Shown: positions 26,183-35,835 of the stretch, one piece after another
How positions within the stretch are numbered: the stretch's first letter is position 1
Layout of the letters: each line of letters opens with the position of its first letter
Assembly: GCA_025059535.1 (NCBI GenBank)
Contig: JANXCX010000011.1
Location: forward strand, 186,001 to 250,000
Length of the DNA: 64,000 nucleotides
Direction: 5' to 3'
Source of the DNA: Bacteroidia bacterium
Lineage (GTDB): Bacteria; Bacteroidota; Bacteroidia; SpSt-205
The notes under the pieces: generated by a model
Seen by the model: only the letters and a program-made list of their open reading frames with translations
Databases searched by the model: none
Told to the model about the DNA's origin: nothing
Translations under genes and position numbers: made by a program

Positions 26183-28624
26183 ATGGGTACTATTCTGCCA
26201 CGCCCCATAGTGGAGGAGATGCGGAGCGCCTACATAGACTATGCGATGAGTGTGATTGTGGCGCGCGCGCTACCGGATGTACGAGACGGCCTCAAACCGG
26301 TGCAACGCCGCGTACTCTACGGAATGCTAGAATTAGGGCTTACGCCGGATAAGCCCTTCAAAAAATCGGCGCGTATTGTAGGGGAAGTTTTGGGTAAATA
26401 TCATCCGCATGGCGATGCAGCGGTTTATGAGGCGATGGTGCGTTTAGCCCAGCCCTGGACCTTACGCTATACCCTTGTAGAAGGGCAGGGCAACTTTGGC
26501 TCTATGGACAACGATGCGCCAGCCGCTATGCGCTACACCGAAGCCCGCCTGGCTCCCATCGCCCTTACCCTACTGAATGATTTAGAGAAGGATACCGTAG
26601 ATTTTACCCCAAATTTTGACGAATCGCTCAAAGAGCCTACTGTCCTGCCTGCCCTCCTGCCGAATCTCATTCTGAATGGGGCTAGCGGCATAGCCGTGGG
26701 TATGGCCACAGAGATTCCTCCGCACAATCTCAGCGATACCCTTCGAGCGCTTTTCCTTTTGCTGGATAATCCCGAGGTAGACCCCGAAGCCCTGGCGGAA
26801 GCTATTCAGGGGCCCGACTTCCCCACAGGAGGGATTATTATTGGTCAGTCAGGGATTCGGCAGATGTATTTGACGGGCCGAGGGCGCCTCCGCCTGCGTG
26901 GCAAAGCCTACATAGATACCCTACCCTCTGGCCGAAATGCCATCATCATTACCGAGATACCCTACCGTATCAGCAAAGCGGCCTTAGTGGAGCAAATCGC
27001 CCATTTAGCCGAAAGCAAAAAGATAGAAGGGATAGCGGAAGTGCGCGACGAATCCGACCGCGAAGGCGTACGAATCGTCGTAGAACTCAAGCGCGAGGCT
27101 GTACCGCGCAAGATCCTCAATCAGCTTTACTTACACACCTCTTTGGAAATCGCCTATCATGGCTATTGGGTAGCCTTGCATAAGGGGCGGCCGCGCACCC
27201 TTACGCTCAAAGAAGTACTTGGGGCCTATTTGGAGCATCGGACTCAAGTTATCCTCCGCCGTACAGCCTATGAGCTGGCCCAGGCCGAAAAGCGCGCCCA
27301 TGTGCTAGAGGGCCTCCTTATAGCTTTGGCCCACCTAGACGCTATAATCGCCCTTATTCGAAGCGCTCAAACGCCCGAGGAAGCCCGCACAGGCCTTATT
27401 CAACAGTTTGCCCTCTCCCCTACCCAAGCCCAAGCTATTTTAGACCTACGCCTTCAGCGTCTCACTGCCTTAGAGCGCGAGAAAATTCAAGCCGAGCACC
27501 GCGAGCTTCAGGAAAAAATAGCCTATTACAAAAAAGTCTTAGCGAATCCAGAGGAACAAAAAAACATTATCCGTCAGGAATTGAAAGCCTTGGAGGCGGA
27601 GTATGCCGATGCGCGGCGCACGCAAATCGTACCCGAAGAGGAGGAGATGGCCCCCGAAGAGGCTATTCCGAATACGCCCATGGCAGTGCTTATCTCCCAT
27701 CAGGGCTACATAAAGCGTACGCCTCTCAGCGCCTACAAGAAGCAGGGACGCGGGGGTACAGGCGTACGCACTATGGAACTGGGAGAGAAGGACTTTATTC
27801 AGGATATTCTCACGGCACGCCCGCACGATCACCTTCTCCTTTTCACGCGTAAGGGCTTTTGCCACTGGCTGAAGGTATATGATATTCCTGAGGTTCAGCG
27901 GAATCAGAAAGGCCGCCACATTCATAACCTTTTGGAGCTTCATCCGGAGGATTGCGTAGTAGCCTACCTAAACGTAGCCTCTTTAGAAGCCGAGTGGGTA
28001 CAGCGCCACAGTATCCTTTTTGTCACGCGCCAAGGTCTAGTCAAGCGTACGCCCCTGACCGAATACAGCCGACCGCGTAGCCGTGGGATCATAGCCCTGG
28101 GCATACGGTCTGAAGACGCTCTAGTAAGTGCGCTTCTCCTGGAGGACAAAGCCGTGCAGGAAATAATTCTTATCAGTGCGCAGGGCCAGGCCATTCGGTT
28201 TGCCTTGGAAGAGGTGCGGCCTATGGGCCGGGAAGCTATGGGGGTGATCGGTATGCGGCTGGATCCCTCCGACGAAGTAGTGTGTGGCCTGCCAGTAGTT
28301 TCGGAAAAGGCCCTGCTAGTTATCCTTTCGGCATATGGTTATGGTAAGGCTACCCCTATTGAGGCGTACCGCACAACGCATCGCGGCGGTCAGGGCGTTC
28401 GAGCCCTGCGCACTACCTCCAGAACGGGACCTATCGTTGCCGCCCTGCCTTTGCTGGATTCGTCTGCCGATCTCCTCTTAGTAACCCAGCAGGGCCAGAG
28501 CATTCGGCTACCTGCACGGGAAATCCCCCTACAGGGCCGTGAGGCCCAAGGGGTGCGCCTCATACGCCTCAAGGAAAACGACCAGGTCGTAGCGCTCTCC
28601 CTCATCCCATCTGAGGCGGCCTAA
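26183..28624 (+). CDS. gyrA: DNA gyrase subunit A
   Basis: 813 aa type II topoisomerase subunit. The N-terminal breakage domain has the R-Y-T pair with catalytic Tyr118 (A-A-M-R-Y-T-E) and the quinolone region [10 protein letters not shown] at 74-83. A coiled tower follows (about 330-470) and then the beta-pinwheel with six blades. The blade 1 element Q-G-R-G-G-T-G is a GyrA box, which favours GyrA over ParC. At E. coli positions Ser83 and Asp87 it has Ala79 and Glu83. Confidence 0.9.
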   Translation: MGTILPRPIVEEMRSAYIDYAMSVIVARALPDVRDGLKPVQRRVLYGMLELGLTPDKPFKKSARIVGEVLGKYHPHGDAAVYEAMVRLAQPWTLRYTLVEGQGNFGSMDNDAPAAMRYTEARLAPIALTLLNDLEKDTVDFTPNFDESLKEPTVLPALLPNLILNGASGIAVGMATEIPPHNLSDTLRALFLLLDNPEVDPEALAEAIQGPDFPTGGIIIGQSGIRQMYLTGRGRLRLRGKAYIDTLPSGRNAIIITEIPYRISKAALVEQIAHLAESKKIEGIAEVRDESDREGVRIVVELKREAVPRKILNQLYLHTSLEIAYHGYWVALHKGRPRTLTLKEVLGAYLEHRTQVILRRTAYELAQAEKRAHVLEGLLIALAHLDAIIALIRSAQTPEEARTGLIQQFALSPTQAQAILDLRLQRLTALEREKIQAEHRELQEKIAYYKKVLANPEEQKNIIRQELKALEAEYADARRTQIVPEEEEMAPEEAIPNTPMAVLISHQGYIKRTPLSAYKKQGRGGTGVRTMELGEKDFIQDILTARPHDHLLLFTRKGFCHWLKVYDIPEVQRNQKGRHIHNLLELHPEDCVVAYLNVASLEAEWVQRHSILFVTRQGLVKRTPLTEYSRPRSRGIIALGIRSEDALVSALLLEDKAVQEIILISAQGQAIRFALEEVRPMGREAMGVIGMRLDPSDEVVCGLPVVSEKALLVILSAYGYGKATPIEAYRTTHRGGQGVRALRTTSRTGPIVAALPLLDSSADLLLVTQQGQSIRLPAREIPLQGREAQGVRLIRLKENDQVVALSLIPSEAA

Positions 28625-28638
28625 TCGGCGATTTTTGT

Positions 28639-28670
28639 TACCTTTACCTGCACTGACCTTCAGGGTCAGT
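28639..28670 (+). promoter_or_regulatory. rho leader: weak -7 box and 5' hairpin
   Basis: TACCTTTA at 28639-28646 (one mismatch) would start transcription near 28650. Directly after it, ACTGACC (28652-28658) and GGTCAGT (28664-28670) form a 7-bp hairpin with a TTCAG loop, 21 nt before ATG 28692. There is no T-run after the stem, so it is not a terminator. A 5' protective or control hairpin is possible. Confidence 0.45.
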
Positions 28671-28691
28671 CGTACATTCTGTCATACCGCT

Positions 28692-30230
28692 ATGACAAAC
28701 GCGTCTGAGGGTTTTCCAGCCAGCGTGTCGGAGCTCCAGGCCTATACGTACCCGGAGTTGCGCCGTCTGGCTCAGCAGGCGGGGATTCCTGACTATGCCC
28801 GCAAAAAGAAGACCGAGCTGATACGCCTGCTAGTAGAGGCCTATCAGGTTAAGGCTCAAGCCCCTACTTCAGAGAGTGAAGGGGAAGCACCAGCTGAACC
28901 CCCTGAAAAGCCGCTGCGCCAGCGCTTCAAACGCAAAGACCTGCCTGAGTTGGTCGGCTCTCCCTCTGTGGCCCTGCAAGAGGCCGAGCCGGCCAAAACG
29001 GCCGTCCCCGAAACGAATGGGCAATCCACTCAAGACCTGGCCCCTCCACCTAAGGCCACCCCTTCCACACCCCTCCGCGAGCCCGCTATAGGAGAAATCC
29101 TAGACAAACTTACTATCTCTGCCAGCGGCGTCTTGTGGATTGATAAGAAAACCTCCCATGCTTTTCTTCGCTCGCCTTTCTACAGCTACAAGCCCTCCCC
29201 AGATGATATATATGTGCCCTCAGCCTTAGTGCGTCGGTATGGGTTGCGCCCAGGCGACACGGTAGAGGGACTTATACGGCTTCCGCGGGAGGGCGAGCGC
29301 TATTACAGCCTAGTGGAAATTCAGCTCGTAAATGGCCAACCCCTGGCCTATCTCCACACCCGCAGTAGCCTAGAACACCTTACCCCGCTTTTTCCCACTG
29401 AACGCTTCCGGCTCTCGGAAGGTACGAATGACCTCTCGCTACGCGTAGTAGATCTCTTTGCCCCCATTGGTAAGGGGCAACGGGCCCTTATCGTAGCCCA
29501 GCCTAAGACCGGGAAGACTATCCTCCTCCAAAAAATCGCTAATGCTATTCTACGCAATCATCCAGAAGCGTATGTGATTGTGCTGCTTATTGACGAGCGG
29601 CCAGAGGAGGTTACCGACTTTGCGCGCAATGTGCCCGCTGAAGTAGTGGCCTCTACTTTTGATGAAGCAGCTGAGAAGCAGGTAGAAGTGGCTGAAATTG
29701 TGATAGAAAAAGCCAAGCGTCTAGCGGAGAGCAAAATAGATGTAGTAGTGCTTTTGGACTCTATTACCCGCTTAGCTCGGGCCTATAATGCGGCTACGCC
29801 TGTCTCAGGCCGCATCCTAACTGGCGGTATGGATTCCGCGGCCCTCCACAAACCTAAGCGGTTTTTCGGCGCCGCACGCAAAATAGAAGAAGGGGGGTCC
29901 CTCACCATCATCGCTACGGCCTTGATTGACACTGGCAGCCGCATGGACGAGGTCGTATTTGAAGAATTCAAAGGCACAGGTAACATGGAGCTTCAGCTTG
30001 ACCGCCAGCTGGCCAATAAGCGCATTTTCCCAGCCATCAATGTACTGGAGTCCGGCACGCGCCACGAGGAGCTGCTCCTTACTGATTGGGAGCTTTCTCG
30101 CCTATGGCTGCTGCGCCGATTCCTAGCCGAGATGAAGCCCATAGAAGCCACCGAGTTTCTGCTAGAGCGGATGAAACATACCCGCACGAATGAAGAATTT
30201 TTAGACCTTATGAACAAATGGTCGGAGTGA
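28692..30230 (+). CDS. rho: Transcription termination factor Rho
   Basis: 512 aa RNA-dependent hexameric helicase. N-terminal Rho-N helices (about 15-55), a Pro/Glu-rich linker (about 60-130) of the kind seen in Bacteroidota Rho, the cold-shock RNA-binding fold ([10 protein letters not shown] near 175), then the ATPase with P-K-T-G-K-T-I-L-L near 277 and [11 protein letters not shown] near 350. ATG 28692 is preferred to the TTG at 28635, which lies in the leader. Its last 13 nt overlap rlmN. Confidence 0.93.
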   Translation: MTNASEGFPASVSELQAYTYPELRRLAQQAGIPDYARKKKTELIRLLVEAYQVKAQAPTSESEGEAPAEPPEKPLRQRFKRKDLPELVGSPSVALQEAEPAKTAVPETNGQSTQDLAPPPKATPSTPLREPAIGEILDKLTISASGVLWIDKKTSHAFLRSPFYSYKPSPDDIYVPSALVRRYGLRPGDTVEGLIRLPREGERYYSLVEIQLVNGQPLAYLHTRSSLEHLTPLFPTERFRLSEGTNDLSLRVVDLFAPIGKGQRALIVAQPKTGKTILLQKIANAILRNHPEAYVIVLLIDERPEEVTDFARNVPAEVVASTFDEAAEKQVEVAEIVIEKAKRLAESKIDVVVLLDSITRLARAYNAATPVSGRILTGGMDSAALHKPKRFFGAARKIEEGGSLTIIATALIDTGSRMDEVVFEEFKGTGNMELQLDRQLANKRIFPAINVLESGTRHEELLLTDWELSRLWLLRRFLAEMKPIEATEFLLERMKHTRTNEEFLDLMNKWSE

Positions 30231-31243
30231 AGCCAGTATTCTGGACGGCTTCGCTAGAAGAGCTAAAACGCGAGTTTGACTCGGCAGGCCTTCCGGCTTA
30301 TCGCGCCCAGCAGGTATGGCAGTGGGTCTGGCAAAAAGGTATAGCTCAGCCCACCCAGATGACCGATCTTCCTCAGTCCCTGCGCCAGAAGCTGGAAGCC
30401 GAGTGGCGCTTTCCCCTGCCGCGGCTTCTCCACCGCCGGTCAAGCCAAGACGGCACCCAAAAGCTCCTCTGGGAACTGCCTGAAGGCGGTAGTGTAGAGA
30501 GTGTTTGGATTCCGCAAAGGCAACGCTTCACCCTCTGTGTCTCCTCTCAGATGGGCTGCAGTTTCAACTGCCGCTTCTGCGCCACCGGCCAGATGGGTCT
30601 AGAACGTCAGCTCAAAGGCTACGAAATCCTCCTTCAAGTCTATGGGGCTAAATTCCTCCTCGGTCTTCCCATAACTCATATCGTTTTCATGGGTATGGGG
30701 GAACCGCTTCTCAATTACTCGGCGGTGATGGAAGCCCTTACGGGGCTGACTCAGCGAATGGGCTTTAGTGCCCGCCGAATAACTATCTCTACCGTAGGCA
30801 TACCTAAAGGGATTGAGCGGCTGGCGGAGCGGCCTGAGCGCTTTGAGCTGGCTTTCTCCCTGCACAGCGCTATCCCTGAGAAACGCCAGGCGCTTATCCC
30901 CACCGCGGCCCATATAAGCTTAGAGAGTCTGCGCGCCGCCCTGGCTTACTACTGCCAGAAGCGGCGCGACTGGATTACGCTGGAATACGTTCTCCTTGCG
31001 AATATCAACGACGGCCCAGAAGATGTAGCGGCGCTTCGGGATTTTGTAGCTCCACCTTTAGCCGCTAAGGTAAACCTCATTGAGTATAACCCTACGCCGG
31101 GCTTACCTTTTCGGCCTTCGCCCCGCCTGAAGGAATTTCAGCGTGCGCTTTTGCGTCGGGGTCTTATCGCCACGATTCGCTACAGCCGTGGACGGGATAT
31201 TGCGGCAGGCTGCGGCCAACTGGCCCGCCAACTTGTATCTTAA
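30218..31243 (+). CDS. rlmN: 23S rRNA (A2503)-C2 / tRNA A37 methyltransferase RlmN
   Basis: 341 aa radical SAM enzyme that methylates C2 of A2503 in 23S rRNA and A37 of some tRNAs. Cluster motif C-S-F-N-C-R-F-C near 113-120, [10 protein letters not shown] near 154, S-T-V-G-I near 190, and the C-terminal Cys in A-G-C-G-Q near 334. The second catalytic Cys thus is present. ATG 30218 overlaps rho; a GTG at 30227 is an alternative. Confidence 0.93.
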   Translation: MVGVKPVFWTASLEELKREFDSAGLPAYRAQQVWQWVWQKGIAQPTQMTDLPQSLRQKLEAEWRFPLPRLLHRRSSQDGTQKLLWELPEGGSVESVWIPQRQRFTLCVSSQMGCSFNCRFCATGQMGLERQLKGYEILLQVYGAKFLLGLPITHIVFMGMGEPLLNYSAVMEALTGLTQRMGFSARRITISTVGIPKGIERLAERPERFELAFSLHSAIPEKRQALIPTAAHISLESLRAALAYYCQKRRDWITLEYVLLANINDGPEDVAALRDFVAPPLAAKVNLIEYNPTPGLPFRPSPRLKEFQRALLRRGLIATIRYSRGRDIAAGCGQLARQLVS

Positions 31244-31270
31244 ATCGCCTTTGCCTAAAGAATTTCTGCG

Positions 31271-31278
31271 TACCTTTG
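31271..31278 (+). promoter_or_regulatory. -7 box of the Fic-like gene
   Basis: TACCTTTG, 22 nt before ATG 31301. It is the longest leader in the set. Confidence 0.55.
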
Positions 31279-31300
31279 CGCAGCCTCATCCTTACCGCCT

Positions 31301-32749
31301 ATGAGTCAAATTCTATCTGCCCAGGGGTTAGGTTTTCGCACAGCGTGGCTTGATCTCCCCCTGACTCGGTGGGACCTTCTCCTGCCTTCGTGGAAAGGGC
31401 GCGCCCAATATCTAGAAGCGCAAAACCAGTTTCTTGCCTATCAGAGGGATGCTTTCTTGCATTGGGCGCGGGACTTTTTAGTGCTACAGGGGGTAGTGGG
31501 CTTTTCGCCTGAGGCCTGGTTGGCCTATGAGCGCAGTGGGCATGCCCTATGGAGCCTCCCCGCTAGCGGGGTTTTTCCTTCACCAGAAGCGGCTCATCAA
31601 GCGGTCCAAGGGCTCGCGACGGCGATGGCCCTCCTTCACAAGCAGGCCCAAGCCAGCCAACCGCTGGAAAGTGAAGGATTTATAGATCTTCTCCAGAAAG
31701 GGCTCGGCGCTAAAGTTGCGCTCCGCCAAGAGCCCCATAACGGCCCTTTACCCCTGCGCGCCATAAGCCCAGCTGAGGTAGAGAAAGCCTTTTCAGCCCT
31801 CCTGAGCGAAGTGGAAAATCAGCTGAAAGCTGGCGTTTCCCCCATAGCGGTAGCGGCTTGGGCGCACCATGCGCTCAGCCAAATTCGCCCCTTCGCCGAT
31901 GGGAATGCGCGCGCGGCTTTCCTCCTTACGCAGTATATCCTTTGGCGCGGTGAAATCCCCGGATGGTACCTCAAGCCTACCCAAAGGGTGGCGTACTACC
32001 AAGCCCTCCACGAAGCCGATAAAGGCGCCTTACAGCTCTGGGGCGACCTCTTCCTCACCGGCATCCAGCAAGCCCTCCTCACGGCGCTAAGCTGGGAACA
32101 TCCCCCCTTGGGTAACTTGGAGGAGAATATACAGGTCTTCAATCAACGCTTTTCGGACTGGCGCAGCCGCCATAGCCGAGAAAGGTCTCAAAGAATCATG
32201 AATCATCGCTACATGGTCTTTGACTATGTGGAAGAAATTCTTCGCAAAATAGCCAACGAGCTGGACGAAAAGCTCAAAGTAGAAGAAGGCCGGGGTACGC
32301 GCGCCCTCGTGGCTAAAGCCTACCCCGACTCCCCCTACTACTACCAGTTTACGACCGACATTATAGAATATGCCCGCCGCCATGGCTACTATTTCAATCG
32401 GGGCCTGCCACGCGGCTGGTTCAAGCTCAAATTCTCTCTCTCGGCTAATAAAAAATACCAGCTTGTATTCTCCCTTCACCATGCGGGCCATGACGACTCT
32501 ACGCTAGTGATTGGGGCGTTCCTTCATTTCTTAGAGCCCCTCAAGTATCAGCAGAAACGCGCGCGACGTCGCCGCAGTCCGCGCCGACGCGAAAAGGCCA
32601 TTTACCTTTTTGCCCCTCTTCCTTTCCCTTCTACACCCCTGGCCTTCTCCATAGAAAAAGATCCTCAGCCTGCCTGGAACCTCCTTGATGCCTATATCCA
32701 GCAGCATGTGGTACAAGCGATAGGCTTACTGGCGAATGAAATCTACTAA
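31301..32749 (+). CDS. Fic-fold protein with degenerate active site and unknown C-terminal half
   Basis: 482 aa. The helical Fic core spans about 90-260. The Fic motif H-P-F-x-D-G-N-G-R reads R196-P-F-A-D-G-N-A-R here, so the catalytic His is Arg196 and the second Gly is Ala203. The rest of the loop, including D200, G201, N202 and R204, is kept. Residues 275-482 form a second part: a helical segment, then an alpha/beta region (Y-Y-Y-Q-F-T-T-D near 347, F-K-L-K-F-S-L near 372), and a very basic stretch R-A-R-R-R-R-S-P-R-R-R near 422-432. I do not recognise this second half. AMP transfer by the canonical mechanism is unlikely; a nucleotide-binding or regulatory role is possible. DUF3822 follows by 2 nt. 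Confidence 0.65.
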   Translation: MSQILSAQGLGFRTAWLDLPLTRWDLLLPSWKGRAQYLEAQNQFLAYQRDAFLHWARDFLVLQGVVGFSPEAWLAYERSGHALWSLPASGVFPSPEAAHQAVQGLATAMALLHKQAQASQPLESEGFIDLLQKGLGAKVALRQEPHNGPLPLRAISPAEVEKAFSALLSEVENQLKAGVSPIAVAAWAHHALSQIRPFADGNARAAFLLTQYILWRGEIPGWYLKPTQRVAYYQALHEADKGALQLWGDLFLTGIQQALLTALSWEHPPLGNLEENIQVFNQRFSDWRSRHSRERSQRIMNHRYMVFDYVEEILRKIANELDEKLKVEEGRGTRALVAKAYPDSPYYYQFTTDIIEYARRHGYYFNRGLPRGWFKLKFSLSANKKYQLVFSLHHAGHDDSTLVIGAFLHFLEPLKYQQKRARRRRSPRRREKAIYLFAPLPFPSTPLAFSIEKDPQPAWNLLDAYIQQHVVQAIGLLANEIY

Positions 32750-32751
32750 GA

Positions 32752-33636
32752 ATGAGTGCGCCTAGGCCGCTTACACCGCAGGACATCTACACCTCTTCAG
32801 CTTTCAACCCCACCTCGCTAAGCATTTATCATTTAGGGGTTTATACCGAAGCCGACCACCTGCTCTATGCCATCTCCAACATGCAGCACGAACTTCTCTT
32901 CCTCCGGCTGTACAAGAATCGGGATGGTCTAGAACTTAGTCAGTTTGTGGAGCAGGTCTGGCAGCAAGATGAATTCCTGCGCAAGCGTCATGGGAATGTG
33001 CTCTGGCTGACCGATAGCGATAAATGGATGGTAGTACCCGCCGAATTCGTACCCGATGGCCAGGAAGTGGAATATATTCACGCCTATTACGAATATACCC
33101 CATCAAACCTGCAAAAGTTCTACCATATTCGCAAGGAAATCTGGAAGCCCTCTAGCGCAGCTTTTTTATACTTACTACCCCTTCCGCTTCATGAATATCT
33201 CCAGGTACGCGGCTGGGCGCCTCACCACATTGCCTTTCGGTACGTGCAATTGAGCCAGCATCTGCTGCAGCAATATAGCCAGCTGCCTTATGGGGGAATT
33301 GTGTGGCTCTTTTTGGGTAGCTTCTACTACGTACTTTTCGCAGGAGAGATGTTGGCTTTTGTGAACAAATTCCAGGCGGCGACGGCAGAAGATGTACTCT
33401 ATTACGTGCAGGGCCTCCATAACCTTTTAGGCATAGATAAAACTCGCGTGCATATCTCTGTGGCCGGCTATTCGGGCCTCAAGCCGTATGTGGCTACAGT
33501 TTTTTACAGGTTTTTCACAAATGGCTATAAGGATTTATCCAAGCTTTATCCGGCTCCTCCTACTTTGCGCGAGGTAGGCATAGGCATGGAGGATGTTCTT
33601 CCCTTCACCTTTGTAGGTGCGGATTCTACAGGGTAA
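32752..33636 (+). CDS. DUF3822 family protein
   Basis: 294 aa. Conserved Bacteroidota protein of unknown function; the family is thought to have an ASKHA-like fold. Here the two halves are seen as L-S-I-Y-H-L-G-V-Y near 25 and H-I-S-V-A-G-Y-S-G near 238, the latter a phosphate-loop-like region. It overlaps rsmD by 20 nt, the usual neighbour in this phylum, so a role beside 16S rRNA modification is often guessed but not shown. Confidence 0.8.
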   Translation: MSAPRPLTPQDIYTSSAFNPTSLSIYHLGVYTEADHLLYAISNMQHELLFLRLYKNRDGLELSQFVEQVWQQDEFLRKRHGNVLWLTDSDKWMVVPAEFVPDGQEVEYIHAYYEYTPSNLQKFYHIRKEIWKPSSAAFLYLLPLPLHEYLQVRGWAPHHIAFRYVQLSQHLLQQYSQLPYGGIVWLFLGSFYYVLFAGEMLAFVNKFQAATAEDVLYYVQGLHNLLGIDKTRVHISVAGYSGLKPYVATVFYRFFTNGYKDLSKLYPAPPTLREVGIGMEDVLPFTFVGADSTG

Positions 33637-34153
33637 GTGGCGCGGGCGCGCTATCCCTTTTCCGGCGGGTACCCCGACGCGCCCGCTTACGGGAAAGGCG
33701 CGCGAAGCCCTTTTTCAAATCCTTGCCCACCACTGGCGCCTGACCGATAGCTGCGTACTAGATCTTTTTGCAGGCTCGGGAAGTGTGGGCCTAGAATTTC
33801 TCTCTCGCGGCGCCGCTCAGGTGGTATTTGTAGAGGTTCATCCAATAGCAGCCTCCCACCTGCGTCGGGTGGTGGAAGCCTGGGCCGTGGCTGACCGCGC
33901 GCACGTTTACGAGGAGGATGTACTGGCTTTCTTGCGGCGGAGCAGCACGCCTATGGACTTTATTTTTGCGGGGCCGCCCTTCCGCTACTGGCCTAAGCGC
34001 ACCGTAGCCGAACTCATCCTCACCCGGAATTGGCTCAAGCCCGGCGGCTGCTTCATCCTTGAGCACCCGCCGTATGAGGATTATAGCGACCTGGCGGGCT
34101 TCTGGCAAAAGCGCCGCTATGTCACCAGCTGCCTGAGTTTTTTTGTGGCATGA
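33617..34153 (+). CDS. rsmD: 16S rRNA (guanine966-N2)-methyltransferase RsmD
   Basis: 178 aa SAM methyltransferase. N-terminal R-I-L-Q-G-K-W-R-G-R, R-P-L-T-G-K-A-R-E-A-L-F near 22-33, SAM loop D-L-F-A-G-S-G-S-V-G-L-E near 49, and E-V-H-P near 73. The catalytic D-P-P-Y motif reads G119-P-P-F, so the first acidic residue is missing. GTG start at 33617 overlaps DUF3822; ATGA overlap with the next gene. Length is normal. Confidence 0.88.
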   Translation: MRILQGKWRGRAIPFPAGTPTRPLTGKAREALFQILAHHWRLTDSCVLDLFAGSGSVGLEFLSRGAAQVVFVEVHPIAASHLRRVVEAWAVADRAHVYEEDVLAFLRRSSTPMDFIFAGPPFRYWPKRTVAELILTRNWLKPGGCFILEHPPYEDYSDLAGFWQKRRYVTSCLSFFVA

Positions 34154-35178
34154 CGGTACGCTGGGGGTGGGGTGGAGTTTTAGCGACTTGGCGCATGCTG
34201 CGCTGGTCTCGGGTGCGTCAAGGCCTTCAGTCGCTCCTCTCTTATTATCGGGCCCGCTGGGGCCTCGGATGGCATCCACCTGCCTACCCGCTTTTCCTCA
34301 GCATAGAACCAACTACCGCCTGTAATCTGCGATGCCCGCTCTGTCTATCGGGCACGCGGGGCTTCACGCGTCCTAAGGGCACCCTTGACCCCGAGCTTTT
34401 GGCCCAGCTTCTTCAAGAACTGCACCCCTACCTATGGGGCGTGCTTTTCTACTTCCAAGGGGAACCGCTGCTTCATCCAGCCCTTCCCCAGCTTATCTCC
34501 TACGCCAGCCGTTATCGCCTCCTTACCTCCCTCAGCACTAACGGCCACCTCCTTACCGAAGAACGCTGCTACCAGCTTATCCTGGCAGGACTAACCCATA
34601 TTCGCATCTCCTTAGATGGCATGACACCCACCTCCTACGCTCAGTACCGAAGGGGTGGACATCTGGAAGAGGTGCTGGTAGGTATAGCTCGCCTGCTTTC
34701 CCTGCGGCAAGCCTTACGCAGCCTTTTCCCACTTGTGGAGGTCCAATTCATTGTTTTCCGTCATAACCTAGCCGAGATTGAAGCCTTTCGGCGGTGGGCT
34801 AAATCCCATCCCATAGATCGTATCCGCCTCAAAACGGCCCATTTGCCTGAGCTTACCCCCGCTGCCTATGCGGAATGGATACCACCTGAGTTTTCCCGTT
34901 ATGCCCCTGATGCCACCGGGCATCCTCGCCTTAGGAAGCCTCCGCCTAATCGCTGCTGGCGCCTATGGCGGGCCACGGAAATCACCTGGGACGGTCGGGT
35001 CGTACCCTGCTGCTTTGATAAGGACGCGCGCTATATGTTTGGCCAGCTCGGCAAAAGGGGGTTCACCTCCATATGGCGCGGGCCCCAAGCAGAAGCTTTC
35101 CGCCGCCAAGTATTCCAAAACCGAGAAAGTATAGACATTTGCCAAAACTGCACGGAGGGCATCCGACCATGGGCATAA
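34150..35178 (+). CDS. Radical SAM / SPASM protein of unknown substrate
   Basis: 342 aa. The radical SAM cluster C-N-L-R-C-P-L-C lies near 58-65, followed by G-E-P-L-L-H near 102 and S-L-D-G near 155. A C-terminal SPASM-like domain has C-W-R-L-W near 279, W-D-G-R-V-V-P-C-C-F-D near 289-299 and C-Q-N-C near 335, enough for one auxiliary cluster. Such proteins modify peptides or build cofactors; here no peptide gene is adjacent. It sits between rsmD and psd, so a role with membrane lipid or envelope is possible but not shown. Confidence 0.75.
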   Translation: MTVRWGWGGVLATWRMLRWSRVRQGLQSLLSYYRARWGLGWHPPAYPLFLSIEPTTACNLRCPLCLSGTRGFTRPKGTLDPELLAQLLQELHPYLWGVLFYFQGEPLLHPALPQLISYASRYRLLTSLSTNGHLLTEERCYQLILAGLTHIRISLDGMTPTSYAQYRRGGHLEEVLVGIARLLSLRQALRSLFPLVEVQFIVFRHNLAEIEAFRRWAKSHPIDRIRLKTAHLPELTPAAYAEWIPPEFSRYAPDATGHPRLRKPPPNRCWRLWRATEITWDGRVVPCCFDKDARYMFGQLGKRGFTSIWRGPQAEAFRRQVFQNRESIDICQNCTEGIRPWA

Positions 35179-35831
35179 TCGGCCTACACCGAGAAGGGCG
35201 CAGCTGGTTTTACGCTTCCCTGGGGATAGGTCTGCTGGTAGCCCTTCTCTTAGCTACCCTTAGGGCACCGGCATGGGTATGGGTAGGCACTAGCCTGCTG
35301 TGGCTGGGCTGGATGGGCTTTCTCCTACTTTTCTTCCGCGCCCCACACCGATTATGCCCTAATCAAACCCACCACATCTACGCCCCCTGTGATGGGAAAG
35401 TAGTAGAAGTCAAGCGCACCTTTGAGCCTAAGTACTTTCATGCCGAGATGCTTCAAATTAGCATTTTTATGGCGCCTTGGGATGTGCATATAAATTGGGC
35501 CCCCGCCGCAGGTAAAGTATGCTTTTACCATCACAGTCCTGGCACTTACCTAGTAGCCTGGCATCCCAAAGCCTCTCTCCTAAATGAACAGAGCTTCTTA
35601 GCCGTAAGGGACTCAGCCGAGCGGTATTATGCGGTGCGGCAAATAGCTGGGATTTTCGCCCGGCGCATAGCCACCTACCCCACCGAAGGTACTAAGCTGC
35701 AAGCGGGAGAGGAGATAGGGTTTATTCGCTTTGGCTCCCGAGTAGACCTCCTGCTTCCCTTGTCGGCTCGGATTCTGGTGGTACCCGGCCAAAAGGTACG
35801 CGGCTGTATCACCGTTATAGCCGAGTGGTAG
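35169..35831 (+). CDS. psd: Phosphatidylserine decarboxylase (short pyruvoyl type)
   Basis: 220 aa. Converts phosphatidylserine to phosphatidylethanolamine. Two N-terminal membrane helices (about 12-50), then the pyruvoyl enzyme with A-P-C-D-G-K-V near 72, H-I-N-W near 106 and the self-cleavage G-S in F-G-S-R-V-D-L near 186. The ORF is open to 35073, but ATG 35169 gives the usual N-terminus; it overlaps the radical SAM gene by 10 nt. Confidence 0.9.
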   Translation: MGIIGLHREGRSWFYASLGIGLLVALLLATLRAPAWVWVGTSLLWLGWMGFLLLFFRAPHRLCPNQTHHIYAPCDGKVVEVKRTFEPKYFHAEMLQISIFMAPWDVHINWAPAAGKVCFYHHSPGTYLVAWHPKASLLNEQSFLAVRDSAERYYAVRQIAGIFARRIATYPTEGTKLQAGEEIGFIRFGSRVDLLLPLSARILVVPGQKVRGCITVIAEW

Positions 35832-35835
35832 GGTT

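Noticed and set aside
32087-32491. 134-codon minus ORF inside the Fic-like gene
   Set aside because: Antisense of a long coding frame with no start signal or family features.
33791-34279. 162-codon minus ORF across rsmD and the radical SAM gene
   Set aside because: Antisense to two genes that overlap by a normal ATGA junction; composition follows the other strand.
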